From positions 124,001 to 188,000 of the forward strand of contig NZ_LMOG01000003.1 in NCBI RefSeq assembly GCF_001423495.1: 64,000 nucleotides of DNA. The letters run 5' to 3'. The translations under genes were made by a program, and so were the position numbers. Below are positions 36,758-46,464 of this stretch, piece after piece. Numbering within the stretch: the first letter of the stretch is position 1; every line of letters starts with the position of its first letter. The notes beneath the pieces were generated by a model. The model made no database searches. It had not been told where the DNA came from and saw only the letters and a list, made by a program, of their open reading frames with translations. Source of the DNA: Xanthomonas sp. Leaf131. GTDB lineage: Bacteria > Pseudomonadota > Gammaproteobacteria > Xanthomonadales > Xanthomonadaceae.

Positions 36758-39166
36758 CTACTCCGGGCGCAATTCCAGCGTGTAGCGCGTGGCCATCGGC
36801 AAAAACGGGGTCGGCCGGCCATGCACCCAATCGTCATGCCCTGCGCCCCAGAACGGCGACAGCGGATGCCCGCTCTGGCCACCCGGCATATGCACGATGC
36901 CGTCGCGTTCGTGGCCGGGCGAGACCACCATGCGTTCGGAGGCGCCGAAGGCGGGGCCTTGCACGCGCGGCATGTCGCGATCGCCCGGGAGTTGGTCGGG
37001 CGGCATGCACAGCCAGTGCTTGGCGAGGGCGGGCAAGGCGCGCGCAATCGGATGACAGATGGCGGCGGTATTGCGTGCGCCCCAGGTGCGTTCGGCAGGT
37101 TGCTCGCCTTGCGCGGCCAGATCCAGCTGCGCATCGCGTGCGGCATCGGCTAGCAGTTGCTCCCAGCTCGTCACGTTAGGTGGCAACAGATTGGCGGGGC
37201 GTTGCTGCAGCATCGGCCAGACAATGCCTTCCAACTGTGCGCGACGCGGTGGCAGGAAGTCCTCGCCCAGCGCAGCTTTGGCCGGCGCCAGCAGTCCGGC
37301 TTCCACGGCATCGATGGTCATGCTGCGAAAACCGCGCACGATGCGATAGCTCGCCGAGCCGGTGGAGGCATGCCCGTCCCACTGCCGCGTGGCGATCTCG
37401 ATCTGCTGCAGCGCCGGGTCATTGCTGTGTTCGACCACGCTACGCAACAACTGCCACCACCGCGTGAGCAGCACGGCGCGATCGTCGAGCTGGATGGCGA
37501 GCAGATCGCGTTCGTTGAAGCGCTGTCTGGCGAACAGATCGTCGCGGATCTGCTGCGCGCGCGCACCCAGGTCGTAGCCGGCATTGCCCAGCGTTGCCAG
37601 CTGCTGTGCATCGACGATGCGGCTGTTGGCGGTCCAGAGCCGATGCGAAGGGGGATCGATCAGGGCCGGCGCCTCGTCGCTGCGCACGGGCCATGGCAGA
37701 CAGCCGGTCGGCGCTGGTTCTGATGCCGCCGCTCCGGCAGCCGCAGGCAACGCCTGGTTCGATGCCTGCGGCGACGTTGCAAGTTCGGCAATGCCACTGG
37801 GGCGGCACCCGGCATTGCGCAGCGGGCGCGCGCCGATCAACCGCCAGGCGATGCGCCCGTTGCGATCGGCCAGCAACAGATTCTGTGCAGGAATGCCCGA
37901 GCGATCCGCCACTGCAAAGGCCGCCTGCAGATCGGCCGCGCTGCTCATCTGCGCGAAATCCAGACGGATCGCACCGGGCAGCTGTGCGGCCCAACGCAGC
38001 GCGAGCAGGCTGCCGTCGGCGTTCTCGTGCAGGATCGGCCCCCATGCCGTCTCGCGCACCGGGAAGCGAACCGGTGCAGCACCGGCCACACGAATCGTTT
38101 CGACCTGCGTGGTGAGCGCCTGCGGATGCCCTGCTGTGGCGGGCGCAATCCGTGCGAAATCCGCGGTATCGATATAGCTGTTGGTGAATGCCCAGGCCAC
38201 GTGCCCATTGCTGCCGACCACCACAGCCGGCAGGCCGGGCAGGGTGAAGCCGGTGACGTCCACCTTGCCATCGGGCGCGCTCTTGTCGGGATAGCGCAAG
38301 CGGGCGCGGAACCAGATGTTGGGCGCGCGCAGGCCCAGATGCATGTCGTCGGCAACGATGGCACGGCCATCGCTGGTGAGGCTGCCATCCACGGCGAAAT
38401 TATTGCTGCCCGGCGTCGGCTGCTCGGTGCCCGGTGCCGTGGCTGGATGCGGCAGGCGACGCAGATCCAGCGCGGCCGCATCCGGCAGCACCGCATCGCC
38501 CTGCGCCGGCCCGAACAGCGGTGCATCCCAGCTGGAACCTTGATGGTCGAGCAACGCCGCAAGCGCCGGCGGCACCACTGCGCGGATGCGGGCGCTGGCC
38601 AGTTCGGTCTGGTTATCGTTGTCCTGCAGGTCGGCGTACATCGCCATGCCGGTCAGGATGGAATCGTCCAGCGTCCACGCGCGCGGTGTCTGCCGCAGCA
38701 GCAGGTATGGCCACGGACGCACGCGCAGGGCCGCAAGCCCGGCGTTCACGCCGTCGGTATAGGCCTGCAGTTCTGCGCGCTGGCTGCCGGCGGCAATGTC
38801 GAGACTGGCATGCACGCGTGCGCGCAACCGATGCACGCGGTTGCGCTTGTCCAGGTCCAGCGCTGCCGCGCCAAACAGCTCTGATAACTCGCCGGCCGGC
38901 GCGCGGCGCATCAGATCCATCTCGAAATAGCGCTCTTGCGCGTGCACATAGCCGAGCGCGCGCATGGCATCGACCTGGCTGGCCGCATCGATGGTGACCA
39001 CGCCCAGTTGGTCGCGCTGCACGCTGACCGGGGCCGCCAGGCCGATCAAGGCGCTGTCGCCATCGAGCTGCGGCAGGCTGCCGCGCATCAGCAGGTACAG
39101 GGCCAGGAGAGCCGCCACCACCAGCACCACACTTGCCAGCACCAGCCGGCTCAGCCATTTGCGCAT
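36758..39166 (-). CDS. Penicillin acylase family protein (N-terminal nucleophile hydrolase)
   Basis: 802 residues. An N-terminal membrane or signal segment (residues ~7-27) targets it to the periplasm. The S45 peptidase family motif is at [11 protein letters not shown], where Ser254 would become the N-terminal nucleophile after autocleavage into alpha and beta subunits. Other conserved blocks are [20 protein letters not shown] and [20 protein letters not shown]. The physiological substrate could be a beta-lactam, an acyl-homoserine lactone or another N-acyl amide; sequence does not decide. The start at 39166 ([11 protein letters not shown]) is chosen for the signal segment. It is divergent from bfr. 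Confidence 0.92.
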   Translation of the reverse strand: MRKWLSRLVLASVVLVVAALLALYLLMRGSLPQLDGDSALIGLAAPVSVQRDQLGVVTIDAASQVDAMRALGYVHAQERYFEMDLMRRAPAGELSELFGAAALDLDKRNRVHRLRARVHASLDIAAGSQRAELQAYTDGVNAGLAALRVRPWPYLLLRQTPRAWTLDDSILTGMAMYADLQDNDNQTELASARIRAVVPPALAALLDHQGSSWDAPLFGPAQGDAVLPDAAALDLRRLPHPATAPGTEQPTPGSNNFAVDGSLTSDGRAIVADDMHLGLRAPNIWFRARLRYPDKSAPDGKVDVTGFTLPGLPAVVVGSNGHVAWAFTNSYIDTADFARIAPATAGHPQALTTQVETIRVAGAAPVRFPVRETAWGPILHENADGSLLALRWAAQLPGAIRLDFAQMSSAADLQAAFAVADRSGIPAQNLLLADRNGRIAWRLIGARPLRNAGCRPSGIAELATSPQASNQALPAAAGAAASEPAPTGCLPWPVRSDEAPALIDPPSHRLWTANSRIVDAQQLATLGNAGYDLGARAQQIRDDLFARQRFNERDLLAIQLDDRAVLLTRWWQLLRSVVEHSNDPALQQIEIATRQWDGHASTGSASYRIVRGFRSMTIDAVEAGLLAPAKAALGEDFLPPRRAQLEGIVWPMLQQRPANLLPPNVTSWEQLLADAARDAQLDLAAQGEQPAERTWGARNTAAICHPIARALPALAKHWLCMPPDQLPGDRDMPRVQGPAFGASERMVVSPGHERDGIVHMPGGQSGHPLSPFWGAGHDDWVHGRPTPFLPMATRYTLELRPE

Positions 39167-39311
39167 TGTCGATTCCTTGAGCTCGGTCAAAGTGTGGCGT
39201 GCCGGCATGACCGTGGCGGGTCTGGTGGCAACGCAACTGAAAGTGATTCCGATTAGATCATTGCCCGGCGGCTTAGGGCACCATGCGCGCATTGCGTCGC
39301 TGGAGCACACC

Positions 39312-39797
39312 ATGAAAGGCCATCCCGAAGTCGTCGATTACCTCAAGCAGCTGCTGCGCGGCGAGCTGGCGGCACGCGACCAGTATTTTCTGCACTCGCG
39401 CCGTTACGAAGATCAGGGCCTGATGGCGCTGTACGAGCGCATCAACCATGAGATGCAGGAAGAGACCGAGCACGCCGACGCGTTGCTGCGGCGCATCCTG
39501 TTCCTGGAAGGCGACCCGGACATGCGGCCGTCTGAGTTTGCGCCCGGCAAGACCGTGGTGGAGATGCTCGAGCGCGATCTGGTGGTGGAATACGAAGTGC
39601 GCGCTGCGCTCGCCGCCGGCATGAAGCTGTGCGAAGAGCACGGCGATTACGTCAGCCGCGACATGCTGCTCAAGCAGCTGCAGGACACCGAAGAAGATCA
39701 CGCCTGGTGGTTGGAGCAGCAGCTCGGCCTGATCAAGCGCATTGGTCTGGAGCTGTACCAGACCTCGAAGATCGACAAGGGCCACGTGGCCGGCTGA
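39312..39797 (+). CDS. bfr: Bacterioferritin-type iron storage protein lacking the heme Met
   Basis: 161 residues, four-helix ferritin fold forming a 24-mer iron store. Diiron ligands are present: Glu18, Glu51, His54 (EETEHAD), Glu in [11 protein letters not shown], and EED-H near residues 127-130 (TEEDHAWW). Position 52, which is the heme-ligating Met in E. coli Bfr, is Thr (E51-T52-E53-H54). So this subunit should not bind heme in the usual way and may resemble BfrA-type subunits known elsewhere. [15 protein letters not shown] matches the family start. Confidence 0.93.
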   Translation: MKGHPEVVDYLKQLLRGELAARDQYFLHSRRYEDQGLMALYERINHEMQEETEHADALLRRILFLEGDPDMRPSEFAPGKTVVEMLERDLVVEYEVRAALAAGMKLCEEHGDYVSRDMLLKQLQDTEEDHAWWLEQQLGLIKRIGLELYQTSKIDKGHVAG

Positions 39798-39869
39798 AGC
39801 CGGGCGACTCAACGCTGCGCCGCCGCCATGCTGGCGCAGCGTGTGCCTGGAATCGACAGGTTGCACGTA

Positions 39870-39899
39870 TGTACTGCGGTTTTTTGTACTGCGGTTTTT
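39870..39899. repeat. Perfect 15-bp tandem duplication
   Basis: TGTACTGCGGTTTTT occurs twice head to tail in the bfr 3' flank. The T5 tracts after a GC stretch resemble weak terminators but lack a stem. Confidence 0.7.
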
Positions 39900-39967
39900 G
39901 CGCGTGGTGTGCATCGCCCGCCGGCTGTTCGTTGCGGCTGGTTGCCTGACGCGTTACGCAGTTCTGT

Positions 39968-40000
39968 AAAACCACCGCGCGGCGCAATGCCGCGTGGTTT
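39968..40000. terminator. Hairpin downstream of bfr and tpm
   Basis: Imperfect inverted repeat AAACCAC-CG-CGCGGC ... GCCGCGTGGTTT lies between the convergent bfr and tpm genes, with flanking A and T bases. It could terminate either transcript. Confidence 0.5.
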
Positions 40001-40077
40001 GATCGACTAGCGGCGCACAACTCACGCGAAACAGGTCGCCGCCGGCTGGAGCGGCGTGCAATGTTCACTCGCGGTAG

Positions 40078-40734
40078 TCAATCGCGTTGCAAGCGATACA
40101 CACCGGTCGACAATGCAGTGACGCCATCGGCACGGAAGCGCGGCTCCTGATCGAGAATGTCGCGATGCTCCAGTTCCTGCACTTTCCACTGCGTGCCGAA
40201 TAACGCCTGTACCTCGGCAGCATCCACCGAGAAGGGCGGCCCGGCTTTTTCGGCTTGCGGATAGTCCAGCGTGATCAGCAGACCGCGACACCCTGCAGGC
40301 AGACGTGCATAAACGGTTTCCAGATAGCGCTGGCGCAACGCCGCAGGCAAGGCGACCAGTGCGGCGCGGTCATAGACGGCGGTGCAGTCGGCCAGCACGC
40401 TCGCATCCAGCGTAAAGGCGTCGCCGCAGATGATTTCGATCGGCCCGGCGATACAGTGCTCGCCGGCGCGGCTGGTGTATCGCTGCGGTTGCAGGCCTGC
40501 GTCATCGAAGAATTGCGCGACGGCCAATGGCGATATCTCCACACCGAGCACGCGGTGGCCTTGCGCGGCCAGCCAATGCAGATCCAGCGTCTTGCCGCAT
40601 AACGGCACCAGCACACGGGCGTGCGCTGGCAATTGCAGTGCCGGCCAATGCTTTTGCAGCAGCGGCATCACCCCGTCCTGATGGAAGCCGGTCTGACCCG
40701 CTTGCCAGCGTTGCAACCAGAAATCTGTATCCAT
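40078..40734 (-). CDS. tpm: Thiopurine S-methyltransferase
   Basis: SAM-dependent class I methyltransferase. 218 residues, the length of bacterial TPMT. The start [20 protein letters not shown] is characteristic. SAM-binding motifs: [19 protein letters not shown] and GVEISPLAV; later [11 protein letters not shown]. Bacterial members are linked to tellurite and selenium methylation as well as thiopurines. The longer in-frame reading to 40866 is rejected. Confidence 0.96.
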   Translation of the reverse strand: MDTDFWLQRWQAGQTGFHQDGVMPLLQKHWPALQLPAHARVLVPLCGKTLDLHWLAAQGHRVLGVEISPLAVAQFFDDAGLQPQRYTSRAGEHCIAGPIEIICGDAFTLDASVLADCTAVYDRAALVALPAALRQRYLETVYARLPAGCRGLLITLDYPQAEKAGPPFSVDAAEVQALFGTQWKVQELEHRDILDQEPRFRADGVTALSTGVYRLQRD

Positions 40735-40885
40735 GATGTTGTCTTGCTGCCTTGCATTGACGAGTGAGGTGATGTCGGTGATGGCAGTGACATTGCAGAT
40801 CGAGAAGGAGCCGATCAAACAGCAACGCATCGGACAGCCGCGACGTGCACTGCTTGCACCATGCACACCGACCCTCTCGACTGGT

Positions 40886-40970
40886 CCTTGCCGGCCTACC
40901 GTCGCGGGACCTTACGCGGCATGGATGCCGCGTAAGAGCCTACAAGGACGTACTTGCGGCGTGTCCCGCG
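40886..40970. repeat. MITE-like palindromic element, copy B (inverted)
   Basis: Reads in the opposite orientation to copies A and C: CCTTGCCGGCCTACC then GTCGCGGGAC (40886-40910), central palindrome TTACGCGGCAT-GG-ATGCCGCGTAA (40912-40935), then GTCCCGCG at 40963-40970. The outer arm on that side is lost. The surrounding gap (40735-41222, 488 bp) holds no gene I can support. Confidence 0.85.
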
Positions 40971-41080
40971 ATTAAAACCGACGCATCCACACCGTTCGAT
41001 GACCGCTCAAGGAGACACAGAGCTTGAGCTTCAGCCTCGTTTGCATATTTCAGGCCGAACTGACCGAGGGCGCGACGACA

Positions 41081-41158
41081 GCATCAAACGCGCCGTTGCG
41101 CGCCGAATGAGTGAATCATCCTTACTGCACTTCCAGTCCATCCACTTTCTGCCGCGCC
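41081..41158. repeat. Degenerate duplicate of the parC 3' end
   Basis: These ~77 bp match 41181-41257, the parC stop region, at an offset of 101 bp with roughly 80% identity. The copy still encodes, on the minus strand, [14 protein letters not shown], against [14 protein letters not shown] in parC itself. It is a pseudogene fragment lying downstream of the real stop. Confidence 0.8.
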
Positions 41159-41222
41159 TCAGTGAAACCAAGGCGCCAACCATGTCGAACGCGCCGCCGC
41201 GCGCCGGATGGGTGAATCATCC

Positions 41223-43466
41223 TTACTGCACTTCTAACCCGTCCACTTTCTGCCACCCGCGCGGCAACAACGCCCCGCGGCTAGCGCGCGCGCCCACATA
41301 CGTGTCCAGATCCTTGAACGACAGGCTCATGGTGCGCGCACCGCTGCGGACCAGCAGCGTGTTGCCCGGCGCCACTGCCACTACCGCGACCACCCGCTCG
41401 GTGCCGAGCTTGGCCTTGGGAATCTCGATGATCTTGTTGCCTTTGCCCTTGTCCAGCTCGGGCACATCGCTGGCTGTCACCGCGAGCAGATTGCCCGCGC
41501 TGGTGACTGCGACAATCCGGTCGGTCTGCGGGTTGGTGACTTGTGCCGGCGTGAGCACCTGCGCGCCGGTGGTCAGATTGAGCATCGCCTTGCCGGCCTT
41601 GTTGCGACCGGTGAGGTTCTCGAAGCGGGTGACGAAGCCGTAGCCGTGCGATGAGGCCAGCACGAAGCGGGTGGCGTTGTCCGCGCTGGCCATGACCTGG
41701 AACGACGCGCCCGAGGCCGGTGAGAAACGCCCGGTCAACGGTTCGCCATTGCCGCGTGCCGAGGGCAGGGTGTGCACCGCAGTCGAATAGGCACGGCCTT
41801 CCGAATCCAGGAATGCCACCTGATGCGTGCTGCGGCTACGCACTGCGGCCAGCAGGCTGTCGCCATCGCGATAGGACATCCCGGCCGGATCGACCTCGTG
41901 GCCCTTTGCCGCGCGCACCCAGCCCTTTTCCGATAGCACCACGGTCATCGGTTCGCTGGCGACCATCTCGGTCTCGTCGATCGCCTGCGCCGCGCCACGC
42001 TGCACCAGCGGCGAGCGACGCGCGTCGCCGAACTTCTTGGCGTCGGCGGTGAGCTCGTCCTTGATCAGCTTCTTCAGCTTGGTCTTGCTTTCCAGAATGG
42101 CCAGTAGCTGCGCGCGTTCCTTGGCGAGGGCTTCCTGCTCGCCGCGGATCTTCATTTCTTCCAGGCGCGCCAGCTGGCGCAGCTTGGTTTCCAGGATGTA
42201 TTCGGCCTGTTCCTCGCTGAGTGCGAACTTGGCCATCAACACCGGCTTGGGCTCGTCCTCGCTGCGGACGATGCGGATCACCTCGTCCAGATTGAGGAAG
42301 GCGATCAACAAGCCTTCCAACAGGTGCAGGCGACGCTCGACCTTTTGCAAGCGATGGTTGAGGCGGCGGGTGACGGTATCGCTGCGGAAGGTCAGCCACT
42401 CGCTCAGCAGCTGGCGCAGATTCTTCACCTGCGGCCGGCCATCCAGACCGATCACATTGAGATTGACGCGGTAGCTGCGTTCGAGATCGGTGGTGACGAA
42501 CAGGTGGCCCATCAGCTGCTCGGCATCGACGCGGTTGGAGCGCGGTACCAGTACCACCCGCACCGGGCTGGTGTGGTCGGACTCGTCGCGGATGTCTTCC
42601 AGCCACGGCAGCTTCTTGGCGCGCATCTGCTGGGCGATCTGCTCGATCACCTTGGACGGCGAGACCTGGTACGGCAACGCGTCGATGACGATGTTGGCGT
42701 GTTCTTTCTTGTAGGTGGCGCGTGCACGCACGCTGCCATGGCCGGTCTCGTAGATCGCACGCAGGTCGGCCACCGGGGTGATGATTTCGGCGGTGGTCGG
42801 GTAGTCCGGGCCGAGCACGTGCTCGCACAGTTCGGCGACCGTGGCATCGGGGTTGTCGAGCAGGCGCAGCAGCGCGCTGACGATCTCGTTGAGGTTGTGT
42901 GGCGGCACGTCGGTGGCCATGCCCACCGCGATGCCGGTGGTGCCGTTGAGCAGCAGGTGCGGCAGGCGCGCCGGCAACCAGGTCGGCTCTTCCAGGGTAC
43001 CGTCGAAGTTGGCGGCCCAATCGGTGGTGCCCTGGCTGATCTCGCCCAGCAGCACTTCGGCGATCGGGGTGAGCTTGGATTCGGTGTAACGCATCGCCGC
43101 GAACGACTTGGGGTCGTCGGTGGAGCCGAAGTTGCCCTGGCCTTCGATCAGCGGGTAACGGTACGAGAACGGCTGCGCCATCAGCACCAGCGCTTCGTAG
43201 CACGCGCTGTCGCCGTGCGGATGGTACTTACCGATCACATCGCCCACGGTGCGCGCGGATTTCTTCGGCTTGGCGGCCGCGTTCAGGCCCAGCTCGCTCA
43301 TCGCAAAGATGATGCGCCGCTGCACCGGCTTCAGGCCGTCGCCCAGAAACGGCAGGGCGCGGTCGAGCACCACGTACATGGAGTAGTCGAGATAGGCACG
43401 TTCGGCGTACTCGCGTAGCGGCAGCTGCTCGAAGCCATGGAAGGTGGGGCGGGTCAGATCGGTCAT
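41223..43466 (-). CDS. parC: DNA topoisomerase IV subunit A
   Basis: Decatenates daughter chromosomes with ParE. 747 residues, ParC-sized rather than GyrA-sized, and lacking the GyrA box. N-terminal [21 protein letters not shown], the active-site region with catalytic Tyr in [10 protein letters not shown], and the quinolone-resistance region [15 protein letters not shown] with the Ser and Glu equivalent to E. coli Ser80 and Glu84 unchanged, so no target-site resistance is predicted. The C-terminal beta-propeller repeats ([33 protein letters not shown]) end in KVDGLEVQ. The start at 43466 follows the family. Confidence 0.97.
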   Translation of the reverse strand: MTDLTRPTFHGFEQLPLREYAERAYLDYSMYVVLDRALPFLGDGLKPVQRRIIFAMSELGLNAAAKPKKSARTVGDVIGKYHPHGDSACYEALVLMAQPFSYRYPLIEGQGNFGSTDDPKSFAAMRYTESKLTPIAEVLLGEISQGTTDWAANFDGTLEEPTWLPARLPHLLLNGTTGIAVGMATDVPPHNLNEIVSALLRLLDNPDATVAELCEHVLGPDYPTTAEIITPVADLRAIYETGHGSVRARATYKKEHANIVIDALPYQVSPSKVIEQIAQQMRAKKLPWLEDIRDESDHTSPVRVVLVPRSNRVDAEQLMGHLFVTTDLERSYRVNLNVIGLDGRPQVKNLRQLLSEWLTFRSDTVTRRLNHRLQKVERRLHLLEGLLIAFLNLDEVIRIVRSEDEPKPVLMAKFALSEEQAEYILETKLRQLARLEEMKIRGEQEALAKERAQLLAILESKTKLKKLIKDELTADAKKFGDARRSPLVQRGAAQAIDETEMVASEPMTVVLSEKGWVRAAKGHEVDPAGMSYRDGDSLLAAVRSRSTHQVAFLDSEGRAYSTAVHTLPSARGNGEPLTGRFSPASGASFQVMASADNATRFVLASSHGYGFVTRFENLTGRNKAGKAMLNLTTGAQVLTPAQVTNPQTDRIVAVTSAGNLLAVTASDVPELDKGKGNKIIEIPKAKLGTERVVAVVAVAPGNTLLVRSGARTMSLSFKDLDTYVGARASRGALLPRGWQKVDGLEVQ

Positions 43467-43527
43467 TGCGAAGCCAGGTCCTACGAAAGAGGAGCCCGTG
43501 CCGAAGCGCGAGCTCGAAGAGCGCCGA

Positions 43528-44379
43528 TTATCCGGATGCGGCGGGGGATGCCAAGCTGCGCGCGTGGCCACCGGCCAGATAACGCGTGGGCGGAGCGCCG
43601 AAATGGCGGTGAAAGACACTGACGAAGGCACTGGGGCTGCTGTAACCGAGCTGGTCGGCAACCTGTGCGACCGCGCTGCCCTGACTCAAGCGCCGCAAGC
43701 CTTCCGCCAGCCTGGCCTGCTGCCGCCATTGCGCAAAACTCAGCCCGGTCTCGTCGCGGAAGTGCCGGCTCAGGCTGCGCGGCGACAACCCGCCCCAGTC
43801 GGCCCAGGCGTCGAGCGCGCGCGGGTCGGCGGGGTTGTCTAGCAGCTGTCTGGCGATGCGCAGCAGCCGGCGGTCGGCCGGCATGGGCAGGTGCAGGTGG
43901 TCGATCTGCGCCTGGCACAGCTCGTCCAGCAGCACGGCCGCCAGCCGTTGCCGGGCGGCATCCAGCGGCTGGTCCAGCGGCCAACCGGCCGCGCGCATGA
44001 TGACTTCGCGGGCGAGCCCGGTCAGCCGGATCACTCCGCCTTGCGCGGGCAGAGTGGCGCAGGCATCCGGCCGCACCACCACGCCCCAGCCACGCATCGG
44101 CCCGGCCAGCTCTACCGTATGCCGCTGGCCGGGCGGCATCCAGCCGGCGCAGCCCGGCGGCAGTGAGAGGGTGCCCTGTTCGGTATGCACGGTCAGCACG
44201 CCGTGCTCCACATACATCAGCTGGCCGCGTACATGCGCGTGCGGGGTGGTCTCCGGTGCCCACACCGCGTGCAGATCGGCCAGAAACGCGATCACCTCCG
44301 GACCATCGGCCCACTCGAAGCTGGCGCGTACGCCGGGCGGCAAGGCGTCGACCGTCGTTGGCGGGTTTTCGATACTCAT
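43528..44379 (-). CDS. AraC-family transcriptional regulator
   Basis: 283 residues. An N-terminal cupin-like sensing domain spans about residues 40-110 ([32 protein letters not shown]) and a C-terminal pair of helix-turn-helix motifs spans about 175-275 ([20 protein letters not shown] and [20 protein letters not shown], then [13 protein letters not shown]). It is divergent from the marR-efflux operon with 123 bp between them, so it might influence that operon, but this is only positional. The effector is unknown. Confidence 0.93.
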   Translation of the reverse strand: MSIENPPTTVDALPPGVRASFEWADGPEVIAFLADLHAVWAPETTPHAHVRGQLMYVEHGVLTVHTEQGTLSLPPGCAGWMPPGQRHTVELAGPMRGWGVVVRPDACATLPAQGGVIRLTGLAREVIMRAAGWPLDQPLDAARQRLAAVLLDELCQAQIDHLHLPMPADRRLLRIARQLLDNPADPRALDAWADWGGLSPRSLSRHFRDETGLSFAQWRQQARLAEGLRRLSQGSAVAQVADQLGYSSPSAFVSVFHRHFGAPPTRYLAGGHARSLASPAASG

Positions 44380-44466
44380 TGGCGCAATTGTATTACCAGG
44401 CCAGCCAGGTCGGCGCGTATCGTGGCGATCCTTGCTGGCGGTTTAATCTCATACGGGATATTTGCG

Positions 44467-44494
44467 TTGACAAATATATTTTTCGGAAGAAAAT
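44467..44494 (+). promoter_or_regulatory. Promoter and candidate MarR operator of the efflux operon
   Basis: A perfect -35 TTGACA (44467-44472) is followed 16 bp on by GAAAAT as a weak -10. Overlapping it, TATTTT-N7-AAAATA (44476-44494) is an imperfect palindrome in a strikingly AT-rich patch just before the marR ATG, where a MarR autorepressor would be expected to bind. Confidence 0.5.
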
Positions 44495-44502
44495 AGCCCG
44501 CC

Positions 44503-44943
44503 ATGAATGACATCTCCACTACCTCGCCGTCGTTCGGCCTGCTGTTGCGCCAGGTGCGCGACGCGCTGATGCGGCAACTCGATGCCGAGATGAAGGGCGA
44601 ACTGCCCGACTTCGGTTTCAGCCACTACGTCGGTCTGAAGATTCTGGCGGTGCGTTCGCCGTGCACGGCCAACGAACTGGCGCAGGCGCTGGACCAGACC
44701 CCGAGTGCAGTTACCCGGCTGCTCGACAAGCTCGAAGCGCTGGGTGCAGTGCGACGCGAGCCGCATGCGCAGGATCGGCGTGCGCTGCAGATCGTCATGA
44801 CCGAACAGGGCGTGGCCTTGTGGGAGCGCCTGAAGCTGCGCGGCGAACGCGCCATCGAGCACGGCCTGCGCGATCTGGCCGCGCCCGAGCGCGAGCAACT
44901 CACCTCTCTTCTTATCCGTGTCCGCGATGCACTCAACTCATGA
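44503..44943 (+). CDS. MarR-family repressor of the efflux operon
   Basis: 146 residues, winged helix-turn-helix: CTANELAQALDQTPSAVTRL is the recognition HTH and REPHAQDRRALQIVMT the wing with the conserved DRR. The family (EmrR/MprA type) represses drug efflux genes and is released by phenolic or drug ligands. It is the first gene of the operon; its stop overlaps the start of the outer-membrane channel gene (ATGA). Confidence 0.94.
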   Translation: MNDISTTSPSFGLLLRQVRDALMRQLDAEMKGELPDFGFSHYVGLKILAVRSPCTANELAQALDQTPSAVTRLLDKLEALGAVRREPHAQDRRALQIVMTEQGVALWERLKLRGERAIEHGLRDLAAPEREQLTSLLIRVRDALNS

Positions 44944-46454
44944 ACGCTGCTAGTTCCCCGATCCAGACACTGCGCTTGCACTCAGCCCGGCTTGCGCGGC
45001 CGCTTGTGCTCACCGCCATGACCCTGGCATTGGCCGCCTGCGCCAGCAGTCGTGGTCTGGCTCCGCAGGGCGCCGTGCTGGAACCGGGCGCGCTGCATGC
45101 CGAGCGCACCTTGGCGCAGACCACCCTGAGCCCGGCCACCTGGCCGGCCAGCGATTGGTGGCGTGCCTTGGGCGATCCGCAATTGAACGCGTTGATTGCC
45201 GAAGGCCTGCAGCACAACCCCAGCCTGGCGGCGGCGGATGCGCGCTTGCGCCAGGCGCAGGCCCGCATCGGCACCGCGCAAGCAGACCGCGGCCCGAGCC
45301 TGTCGGTGACTGGTGGCTATGCCGGTGTGCAGCTGCCCGAATCGGTGGCTGGCGAGGAACGCGGCGGCAAATTCGGCGGCAACGGCCAGGTCGTGCTGGA
45401 TTTCCGCTACGGCGTGGACCTGTGGGGCGGCAAGCGCGCCGCCTGGGAAGCGGCGGTGGACCAGTCGCATGCGGCCGATGTGGATGCGCAAGCGGCACGG
45501 TTGAACCTGTCGGCGGCGATCGCCGAAGCCTATGCCCAGCTCGACTACGCCTGGCGCCTGCACGATGTAGCCAACGACGAGTTGACGCGTGCGCAGAAGA
45601 CCCTGGACCTGACCCGGCAACGTCGCGGCGCCGGCATCGACAGCGAATTGCAGGTACGTCAGTCGCAGGCGCGCGTGCCGGCGGCGCAACAGCAATTGCA
45701 ATCGGCGCAGCAGCAGATCGACGAAGCGCGCACGGCGCTGGCCGCGTTGGTCGGGCAGGGCCCGGACCGCGGGCTGGACATCGCCCGTCCCACCTTGAGC
45801 AGTGCAGGCGCGCTGCAGTTGCCGAGCGCACTGCCGGCCGACTTGTTGGGCCGGCGCCCCGATGTGGTGGCCGCGCGCTGGCGCGTGGAGGCGGCCGATA
45901 AAAACATTGCGGTCGCCAAGACGCGCTTCTATCCCAGCTTCAACATCACTGCGTTGGGAGGGCTGGTGAACCGGGATGTCGGCCAGTTGCTGGAAAGTGC
46001 CTCGTTGTTCGGCGTGGTCGCCCCAGCATTGAGCTTGCCGATCTTCGACGGCGGCAAGCTGCGCGCCACTCTGGCCGGCAGCGATGCGCAGTACGACCTG
46101 GCGGTGGCCGACTACAACCAGAAGGTGCTCGATGCGCTGTGCGAGGTGGCCGACCAGGTCAACGCGGTGCGTTCGCTGGAGCAGCGCGCCCGTTCGCAGG
46201 ACGAGGCCGTGCAAACCGTCACTGCCGCCTTCGATCTCGCGCAACAGCGCTACCGCGCCGGCATCGGCAGCTATCTGGAAGTGCTCAGCGTGCAGGAGCA
46301 ATTGCTCACCGCGCGCCAACGCATGGCCAGCCTGCAATCGCAACAACTGTTGGCCTCGGTGAGGTTGCAGCGTGCTTTGGGCGGCGGATTCACGCCGGAA
46401 CCTGCGCGCGATACCGCACACGCCGCGACCACTTCCGCACAACCGAATTCCTGA
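44940..46454 (+). CDS. Outer-membrane efflux lipoprotein (NodT/OprM type)
   Basis: TolC-like trimeric exit duct. 504 residues. Lipoprotein signal with lipobox LAAC-ASS at about residues 31-37. Two OEP repeats: the first includes DWWRALGDPQLNALIAEGL and NPSLAAADARLRQAQARIG; the second includes LLGRRPDVVAARWRVEAADK and RYRAGIGSYLEVLSVQEQLL. The start overlaps the MarR stop. It forms the third part of the pump with the two following genes, so drugs are exported across both membranes. Confidence 0.95.
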   Translation: MNAASSPIQTLRLHSARLARPLVLTAMTLALAACASSRGLAPQGAVLEPGALHAERTLAQTTLSPATWPASDWWRALGDPQLNALIAEGLQHNPSLAAADARLRQAQARIGTAQADRGPSLSVTGGYAGVQLPESVAGEERGGKFGGNGQVVLDFRYGVDLWGGKRAAWEAAVDQSHAADVDAQAARLNLSAAIAEAYAQLDYAWRLHDVANDELTRAQKTLDLTRQRRGAGIDSELQVRQSQARVPAAQQQLQSAQQQIDEARTALAALVGQGPDRGLDIARPTLSSAGALQLPSALPADLLGRRPDVVAARWRVEAADKNIAVAKTRFYPSFNITALGGLVNRDVGQLLESASLFGVVAPALSLPIFDGGKLRATLAGSDAQYDLAVADYNQKVLDALCEVADQVNAVRSLEQRARSQDEAVQTVTAAFDLAQQRYRAGIGSYLEVLSVQEQLLTARQRMASLQSQQLLASVRLQRALGGGFTPEPARDTAHAATTSAQPNS

Positions 46455-46464
46455 GACAGCGACG

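Noticed and set aside
41223..43466. gyrA instead of parC
   Set aside because: Length of 747 residues and the short C-terminal domain without a GyrA box fit ParC; GyrA is normally ~870-900 residues.
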